In this document: piece after piece, positions 24,584-29,038 of the stretch | Layout: each line of letters opens with the position of its first letter | Numbering within the stretch: the first letter of the stretch is position 1 | NCBI GenBank assembly: GCA_910579595.1 | Contig: CAJTVM010000031.1 | Coordinates: 1-29,038, forward strand | DNA from: an uncultured Oscillospiraceae bacterium | GTDB lineage: Bacteria > Bacillota > Clostridia > Oscillospirales > Oscillospiraceae | Reading direction: 5' to 3' | Length of the DNA: 29,038 bases | Program-made: the position numbers and the translations under genes | Notes under the pieces: model-generated | What the model saw: the letters and a program-made list of their open reading frames with translations, nothing else | The model's database searches: none | Told to the model about the DNA's origin: nothing

Positions 24584-24612
24584 TTGACAAGTGGCGGTAA
24601 GTTGATTATAAT
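24584..24612 (+). promoter_or_regulatory. Excisionase promoter, perfect consensus
   Basis: TTGACA (24584-24589), a 17-nt spacer and TATAAT (24607-24612). Such a promoter is expected to be very strong and so probably needs the divergently encoded repressor to silence it. The AT-rich stretch 24519-24583 is the likely operator region. Confidence 0.92.
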
Positions 24613-24660
24613 AAAGCGTCAGGAGTTGCGAAATGAGTTTATCAAGGGAGGTTGATATCA

Positions 24661-24876
24661 ATGTCAACGATTAAAATGGGTATGACAATCGAGGAAGCCG
24701 CCGAGTGCAGCGGCATCGGACGCAACACCATGCGGAAGCTGGTAGAGTGGAGAAAGCTGCCCGTTCTCAAGGTCGGGCGCAAGACCATCATCCGCAGCGA
24801 CACACTGGAGCGGTTCATGACCGCCAATCAGGGGCGGAACCTGCTGGTCAGGGACGATGTGCGGGGCGTGGAGTGA
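24661..24876 (+). CDS. xis: Excisionase-type small DNA-binding protein (MerR-like HTH)
   Basis: A 71-residue protein with the helix-turn-helix layout of excisionase/AlpA-like families: MTIEEAAECSGIGRNTMRKL, then a short beta-turn (VLKVGRKTIIRSDTLERFM). Such proteins bend att DNA and steer the integrase toward excision. The ATG at 24661 is preceded by AAGGGAGG at 24644-24651; the TTG at 24652 touches this box and is unlikely. It is driven by a perfect consensus promoter divergent from the repressor and lies just ahead of the putative oriT and relaxase. Confidence 0.88.
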   Translation: MSTIKMGMTIEEAAECSGIGRNTMRKLVEWRKLPVLKVGRKTIIRSDTLERFMTANQGRNLLVRDDVRGVE

Positions 24877-24937
24877 TGAGGGCCAATCAAAAGGGCGTGA
24901 GCGGAGCGAACGCCACCACAAAGGCCTCGCCGTTTGA

Positions 24938-25066
24938 GAGCGAAATACACCCATCGCACAAACCTTTGGTTTGTACTCTGTGTATTTCGCCCTGCCGGGG
25001 GCTGCCGCCGCTGGCGCGGCGGTGCGGTTTGGGGCAGTCTGCACAGCGGCGGACTGCCCCAAACCG
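24938..25066 (+). other. Putative origin of transfer (oriT) region, hairpin-rich
   Basis: The 250-bp gap between the excisionase and relaxase genes holds three perfect hairpins: GCGAAATACAC (24940-24950) with 24980-24990, nested ACAAACC-TTT-GGTTTGT (24958-24974), and a 15-bp stem at 25025-25039 with 25052-25066. Clustered inverted repeats immediately upstream of a relaxase gene are typical of oriT. TTTCGCCCTGC after the first stem (24985-24995) loosely resembles nick regions of MobA-type systems. The small open frame through this region looks like translated hairpins. Confidence 0.6.
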
Positions 25067-25126
25067 TCCTTGCGTTCCGCTGCCGCTCTACGCACCGGCT
25101 GACACAGCCGAAGAAAGGACGGGAGC

Positions 25127-26554
25127 ATGACACGTCACAGCTTCATCCAGATGTCGAAGCTGTCCAATGTCAAAGGCCGCATTTCCTATGTCACCAGCCC
25201 TGCCAGACAAGAAAATCTATACGCCACCTATCACACCGCCGACGCCGCCTTTTGGACTTCCCTTGCAAGGGAAAACCAGCAGGAGTTCAAGCGGAGCGGC
25301 ACCGAGGGGACGTGCATTGAGGCGCGGGAGTTCATCATCGCCCTGCCAGAGAAGTTCACTCGCTATGACCCGCAGCGGGTTCTGGCAAAGTTCACGGAGG
25401 AATTTCAAAGGCGGTACAACGTGGAGTGTGTGTCCGGCCTGCACCACAACAAGGCCAAAACCAACTACCACATCCACCTGATTTTCAGTGAACGGCGGTT
25501 GCTCCCGGAGCCGGTGGTCAAGGTCGCTACCCGGAGTATGTTCTATGACGAGACAGGGAAGCACGTCCGCACCAAGAAGGAGATCACTGGGGAGGACGGG
25601 CAGATACGCCCCGGCTGCACCGTTATTAAAAAGGGCGAGGTCTACGAGAGCCATATGTTCAGCGTTAAGGACGCCCGCTTCAAGCAGGAGGGCTTTGTGG
25701 CCGAGGTCAAGGAGTTCTATACCGGCCTTATCAACCGCTATATCTCAGACCCGGAACAGCAGCTAAAGGTGTTTGACCCGCAGAGCGTATATCTACCCAC
25801 CAAAAAGATAGGCAAGAACAATCCCAAAGCGGAGGAAATCAGGGCGGACAACGCCGCCCGTCAGGAGTGGAACCGAACGGCGGACATGGCGCTCCTGACG
25901 GGCATTTCCGAGGCGGAGATATTGGAGGTCAAACAGGTTGAGATACACGAGAAGGTGCGGCAGTCCATCCACCAGGACGGGTGGTTTCCCCACCTGTTCC
26001 GGGCCATCGTGGGCAAGGCAAAGGACTTCTTGCAAGGGGTGATCCGCCAGCGGGCGATACCGCCGAAGCCCACACTGGACATTGATATGACGGAGTTCCA
26101 GGCTATGCGAGGTTTAATGATAAAGGTGCAAGACGAAGCCAAAGGCATCCGATATTTGCAGGAGGATGTGCTGTCCGACTTGAAACAGCAGCTTGCCGCC
26201 GCCACAGGTATCTTTAGGGTTAAGGAGCGCAAAGACATTGCTGGGCAGATACAGCGGACGGAACAGGAAATCGGCCACAGGCTGGATGCGCTTCCCTCCA
26301 TCGTCCAAACGGAGGGTTATCCCGATGTGCAGACGTTTACGGCCACCTACCGCAAGGCCGAGGCCGTTGTCAGCCAGTATAACCGGGAGATGGCTGAGTG
26401 GGAGCGGAAGGCGCAGGAGTGCCAGCGGCCCGCCGTAAAAGAGCGGCCCCCGGAATCGAAAAGCGTCCGGGAACGGCTGCGTCGGTTGCAGGACGAGGGC
26501 AAGCGACAGCAGCCACAGCCACGCAGGAGGGCCGTTGACAGGGACAGCAGATGA
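25127..26554 (+). CDS. mobA: MobA/MobL-family relaxase
   Basis: A 475-residue conjugative relaxase that would nick oriT and pilot the strand during transfer. The relaxase domain occupies about 1-230: GRISYVTSPARQENLY, AREFIIALPEKFTRYD, and the metal-binding HUH segment NYHIHLIFSERRL with His115 and His117. The C-terminal half is helical and charged (for example QQLAAATGIFRVKERKDIAG, KSVRERLRRLQDEGKRQQ). No coupling protein or type IV secretion genes are in the window, so the element is probably mobilizable with help from another conjugative element. GACGGGAG precedes the ATG, and a putative oriT lies directly upstream. Confidence 0.92.
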   Translation: MTRHSFIQMSKLSNVKGRISYVTSPARQENLYATYHTADAAFWTSLARENQQEFKRSGTEGTCIEAREFIIALPEKFTRYDPQRVLAKFTEEFQRRYNVECVSGLHHNKAKTNYHIHLIFSERRLLPEPVVKVATRSMFYDETGKHVRTKKEITGEDGQIRPGCTVIKKGEVYESHMFSVKDARFKQEGFVAEVKEFYTGLINRYISDPEQQLKVFDPQSVYLPTKKIGKNNPKAEEIRADNAARQEWNRTADMALLTGISEAEILEVKQVEIHEKVRQSIHQDGWFPHLFRAIVGKAKDFLQGVIRQRAIPPKPTLDIDMTEFQAMRGLMIKVQDEAKGIRYLQEDVLSDLKQQLAAATGIFRVKERKDIAGQIQRTEQEIGHRLDALPSIVQTEGYPDVQTFTATYRKAEAVVSQYNREMAEWERKAQECQRPAVKERPPESKSVRERLRRLQDEGKRQQPQPRRRAVDRDSR

Positions 26555-26558
26555 CATT

Positions 26559-26587
26559 AACCCGTGCAGTTGTTTGCTGCACGGGTT
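26559..26587 (+). terminator. Terminator after the relaxase gene
   Basis: AACCCGTGCAG (26559-26569) forms a perfect 11-bp stem with 26577-26587 around TTGTTTG. The trailing T-run is broken (ATCTATATTTC), so strength is uncertain. Confidence 0.75.
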
Positions 26588-26589
26588 AT

Positions 26590-26649
26590 CTATATTTCTA
26601 CGCCGATATAAAAATAACGCTTGACATTTCTATATTCTTGTAGTAGGAT
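26590..26649 (+). promoter_or_regulatory. Promoter and candidate operator of the blaI/blaR1-like operon
   Basis: TTGACA (26621-26626), 17-nt spacer, TAGGAT (26644-26649). TCTATATTTCTACG before the -35 and TCTATATTCTTGTAG in the spacer form an imperfect direct repeat with CTAC/GTAG ends, a plausible binding site for the BlaI-type repressor encoded downstream. Confidence 0.65.
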
Positions 26650-26692
26650 TGGCTTATCCACAGTGGACGCACTGGGATAGGAGGGTAACCAT

Positions 26693-27073
26693 ATGGATCG
26701 ATCCAGAAAAATGTCTGAAACGGAATCTGAAATTATGGAGGTGCTGTGGAACTCCGAAGCTCCCATGTCAGCGGCTGAGTTGATAGACTATTTTGCCGAA
26801 CAACGGGGTAAGGTCTGGAAGGCTCCTACGCTGGCCACGTTTTTATCTCGGCTCAGTCAAAAGGGGCTGGTGGCTTCCGTTCGCAGGGGGCGGGTTCCCT
26901 ATTATCATCCAATCCAAACGCGGGCGGCATATAAGCAAAGCCTTGCTCAAGAGCTACTGGACACCATGTACCAGGGGTCGGTGACAAAGTTCTTTGCCGC
27001 ACTCTGCGGCGATACGCCGCTCTCCTCGAAAGACCGCGAGGAACTGAGGGCGTGGCTGGACAAGGAGACATGA
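26693..27073 (+). CDS. BlaI/MecI/CopY-family repressor
   Basis: A 126-residue winged-helix repressor. The family stretches are MSETESEIMEVLWNSEAPMS, followed by WKAPTLATFLSRLSQKGLVASVRRGRVPYYHP. The C-terminal dimerisation helix region is VTKFFAALCGDTPLSSKDREELRAWLD. In known systems such proteins repress their operon and are degraded when the partner BlaR1/MecR1 protease senses an antibiotic. Here the start codon of the partner follows the stop by one base. The base composition is lower in GC than that of the mobile element's transfer genes, which fits acquired cargo. No CopY-type copper motif (CxC) is present at the end. Confidence 0.92.
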   Translation: MDRSRKMSETESEIMEVLWNSEAPMSAAELIDYFAEQRGKVWKAPTLATFLSRLSQKGLVASVRRGRVPYYHPIQTRAAYKQSLAQELLDTMYQGSVTKFFAALCGDTPLSSKDREELRAWLDKET

Positions 27074-27074
27074 A

Positions 27075-28550
27075 ATGGCTGTGAATCTGTTTTTTGCCAT
27101 CATTCGGCTTAGTGTTGTGGGCAGTACCGGCTATATCCTGCTGAAATTGCTGGCGGCAGCCAGTGGCAATCGTTTAAGCCAAAGCTGGCGCTATCATGGC
27201 ATCGTAGCGGTATCCCTATTGTTTGTTCTGCCTGTCTACAGACTGTGGGCGCTTATCCCGGTTCCTTACAGCGTCCCATCTCCTGCTATTTCGGCTGGCA
27301 ACGGGTCTGAACCGGCGTTCCTGCCGGTTTCTCCGGCTGGTGTGGATATGTTATCCCCACAGCCGCTGTCAAATGCCAGGATTGGCTGGGGGACAGTGAT
27401 TGAATGGGCCGCACTTTTGTGGCTTTGGGTGGCTGTTGGCCTTGTTCTCTGGAATGTTTGGAGGCTTCTGCGCTACCGCCGCCTGATCGAGCCGGTGAGC
27501 AACAGGGCAAACAGCCGCCTTCAGCAGATTGCCGCAGAGGAAGCCCGTCTCGCTGGAATTGACAGCGAAGTTCGTCTGCTGGCCTCGCCCTTGGCGCAAA
27601 GCCCTATGCTGGTCGGATTTTTCCACCCAACGATTTTACTGCCCTCAGAGCAAGTGCCAGACAGCGACGCCCGGTTTATCCTGGCGCATGAGCTGACGCA
27701 CTTCCGGCGAAAGGATTTGTGGAAGAAACTGCTGGTATTGATGGTGCGGTGTATTCACTGGTTCAATCCCATCGTCTATCTATTGAATCGGGATTTTAGC
27801 CGCTGGCTGGAAACCTCCTGTGACGAGTATGTCGTCAGTTCCCTTGACCGTGACCAACGCAAAGAATATGGCCGCCTTCTGATCGATTACGCTCCAACCT
27901 CTCGGTATATGGGGCCGAAACTGTATGTTTCATTTGCCTCATGCCGATACAAACTCAAAAGGAGAATTTCTACTATGTTAAACTCTAATAAGAAGTCCCG
28001 CTCCCTGCTGGGGCTGGTGCTTGCCATTGCCCTTATTGTAGGCTGTCTGGCCACTTCTGCACTGGCCACAAATGTCGTTGACAGCTCTGAAGCGGATTCC
28101 AATATGACATATTCCCTTGAAGGCATTTCTGGCTCTTCGATGGTAACACAAAGGGTGGAGGAATCTGTTGCAATGCCGATTGCTGGAGAAGCGGTAGAAC
28201 ATACCGCTACAGTTGATATTTCGACATTCTCGAAAATAGAACCGGTTGATTCAACTTCCAGGGCCTTTGATTCTATTTCCGTAGATGTCGCTTCCGGCCA
28301 AGGGAAAATTTATAACAAGGCTCTTAGCATGGAGGCTGGGCAGACCATAAATATTAATGTAGCGGTTTCCCCAGCATCTGGGAATGTGCGGGTTGGTATT
28401 GTTGATACCAATGGAAATTACCGCTATGTGACAGCGGGCAGTGGCTCTGTGAATCATAATTTTTCCATCACCGCACGGGGCACTTATTACTTCTGCGTAG
28501 AAAACGCAAGCTCCTACAAGGTGTCTGTAACCGGATTTTTGACTTACTGA
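27075..28550 (+). CDS. M56-family (BlaR1/MecR1-like) membrane metalloprotease sensor with a non-penicillin-binding outer domain
   Basis: A 491-residue membrane protein. Three membrane segments lie at about 5-27, 37-60 and 108-132. A cytoplasmic zinc-protease domain follows, with HELTH at 205-209 and SCDEYVVSSLDRDQRKEYG, the usual M56 zinc-ligand region. A fourth membrane segment (311-331, LLGLVLAIALIVGCLATSAL) leads to an outer domain of about 155 residues. In BlaR1 this part is a penicillin-binding domain with STxK; here no such motif exists. Instead the tail looks like a beta-sandwich (AGQTININVAVSPASGNVRV ... GTYYFCVENASSYKVSVTGF), somewhat like pre-peptidase C-terminal domains. The ligand is therefore unknown. 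It is co-transcribed with the BlaI-like gene, and no beta-lactamase is present. Confidence 0.88.
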   Translation: MAVNLFFAIIRLSVVGSTGYILLKLLAAASGNRLSQSWRYHGIVAVSLLFVLPVYRLWALIPVPYSVPSPAISAGNGSEPAFLPVSPAGVDMLSPQPLSNARIGWGTVIEWAALLWLWVAVGLVLWNVWRLLRYRRLIEPVSNRANSRLQQIAAEEARLAGIDSEVRLLASPLAQSPMLVGFFHPTILLPSEQVPDSDARFILAHELTHFRRKDLWKKLLVLMVRCIHWFNPIVYLLNRDFSRWLETSCDEYVVSSLDRDQRKEYGRLLIDYAPTSRYMGPKLYVSFASCRYKLKRRISTMLNSNKKSRSLLGLVLAIALIVGCLATSALATNVVDSSEADSNMTYSLEGISGSSMVTQRVEESVAMPIAGEAVEHTATVDISTFSKIEPVDSTSRAFDSISVDVASGQGKIYNKALSMEAGQTININVAVSPASGNVRVGIVDTNGNYRYVTAGSGSVNHNFSITARGTYYFCVENASSYKVSVTGFLTY

Positions 28551-28566
28551 ATCGATAAACGGGTCA

Positions 28567-28601
28567 GGGGGCCCAGAGACTATTGCAGTCTCTGGGCCCC
28601 C
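28567..28601 (+). terminator. Strong hairpin between the blaR1-like gene and tnpV
   Basis: A perfect 15-bp stem, GGGGGCCCAGAGACT (28567-28581) with 28587-28601, loop ATTGC. It separates two convergent genes; no T-run follows. Confidence 0.75.
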
Positions 28602-28604
28602 TGC

Positions 28605-28982
28605 TTATGTATAGATTATCTCTATATTTACAACCTCTGCTGCCCCAGAACGAATGTTGTTCATCCTTTTCACCCAGGCCATTTGGTCGGCAGCTTTCAG
28701 CGCCTCGGTAATGCCTTGGGACAGGGCCATCTGCTCAATGATAGTGTCCAACCGTTCCTGTGCCTGCTGGTCAATATCGGCAAGGTAGCTGTTCAGCCTG
28801 CCGTCGAGTAACAAGCTGGCATAGCGGGCCTTGCGGTATTCCTTGATGTACCGCAGGTGCCGTTGCCCCCATATGCCGACAGGCTGTTCTTCTTCAGCGG
28901 GTACGGTCAGACAGGGGAAATAGTAGTCGCCAATCAGTTCATACCACAGGCCGTTGCTTTCGTCAAAAATGTACTTGTCCAT
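28605..28982 (-). CDS. tnpV: Transposon-encoded protein TnpV
   Basis: A 125-residue protein that matches the TnpV family carried by Clostridia transposons and integrative elements: MDKYIFDESNGLWYELIGDY, VGIWGQRHLRYIKEYRKARY, LNSYLADIDQQAQERLDTII, WVKRMNNIRSGAAEVVN. Its biochemical role is unknown. The ATG at 28982 is chosen because GCGGAGG lies about 9 nt upstream; an in-frame ATG at 29015 has no such site. It is convergent to the BlaR1-like gene. Just upstream, at the window edge, lies an inverted near-copy of the sequence preceding the integrase gene. Confidence 0.9.
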   Translation of the reverse strand: MDKYIFDESNGLWYELIGDYYFPCLTVPAEEEQPVGIWGQRHLRYIKEYRKARYASLLLDGRLNSYLADIDQQAQERLDTIIEQMALSQGITEALKAADQMAWVKRMNNIRSGAAEVVNIEIIYT

Positions 28983-29008
28983 CTTGAAATCCTCCGCTAT
29001 AATATATT

Positions 29009-29038
29009 CGCACATACGTCACAGTTCCCCGATTGCCA
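29009..29038. repeat. Inverted near-copy of 23747-23777
   Basis: Read on the minus strand this is TGGCAATCGGGGAACTGTGA plus CGTATGTGCG. On the plus strand 23747-23777 reads TGGCAATCGGAACTGTGACG plus TATGATGTGCG. The two differ by a 2-nt and a 3-nt indel only. The copy touches the window edge and may continue beyond it. Confidence 0.85.

Noticed and set aside
24876..25130. 84-codon frame between excisionase and relaxase
   Set aside because: It is a translation of the hairpin-rich putative oriT; its sequence is repeat-derived and resembles no protein family.
21571..29038. Antibiotic-resistance island based on the BlaI/BlaR1-like genes
   Set aside because: No beta-lactamase or other resistance gene is present in the window and the sensor domain is not penicillin-binding.

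Overview
The window looks like a moderately GC-rich, spore-forming gut Firmicute of the Clostridia/Oscillospiraceae kind. The reasons are an SAM-I (S-box) riboswitch in front of metK, a spoVAD-spoVAE pair, TTGACA/TATAAT promoters, AGGAGG ribosome binding sites, several glycan and sugar genes, and a Clostridia-type integrated mobilizable element. No rRNA, tRNA or CRISPR array was seen.

Layout. Positions 1-694 hold the 3' end of a GH2 beta-galactosidase-like gene that appears frame-disrupted near its visible start. Positions 818-6654 hold a tight four-gene operon: an AraC-type regulator with two AraC DNA-binding modules, a DmsB-like protein with four [4Fe-4S] motifs, an FAD/NAD(P)H oxidoreductase, and a 953-residue molybdopterin oxidoreductase whose first ~170 residues look like a TorD-type maturation chaperone. 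No Tat signal or membrane anchor is encoded, so I infer a soluble NAD(P)H -> FAD -> Fe-S -> Mo reductase of unknown substrate. This is the most novel-looking part of the window.

Positions 6783-8270 carry metK with promoter, SAM-I riboswitch and attenuator. Positions 8305-9679 carry spoVAE and spoVAD, without spoVAC beside them. Positions 9884-11241 carry a Cys-rich zinc-ribbon-like protein coupled to an acyl-ACP thioesterase. Positions 11386-15863 hold a sugar module: a ROK repressor divergent from a xylulokinase and an L-fucose/L-arabinose isomerase-family enzyme. A GH36 alpha-galactosidase with its own promoter follows. A 164-bp MITE-like element with near-perfect terminal inverted repeats sits at 18249-18412. 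Next come a zinc-ribbon membrane protein coupled to an alcohol-acetyltransferase/condensation-like protein, divergent from an HSL-type alpha/beta hydrolase.

From about 21571 to the right edge the DNA is mobile: a large serine recombinase truncated at both ends, a tyrosine integrase, an Xre-type repressor divergent from an excisionase (whose promoter is perfect consensus), a hairpin-rich putative oriT, a MobA/MobL relaxase, a BlaI/BlaR1-like pair whose sensor domain is not penicillin-binding, and tnpV. The last ~30 bp of the window are an inverted near-copy of the sequence just upstream of the integrase gene.
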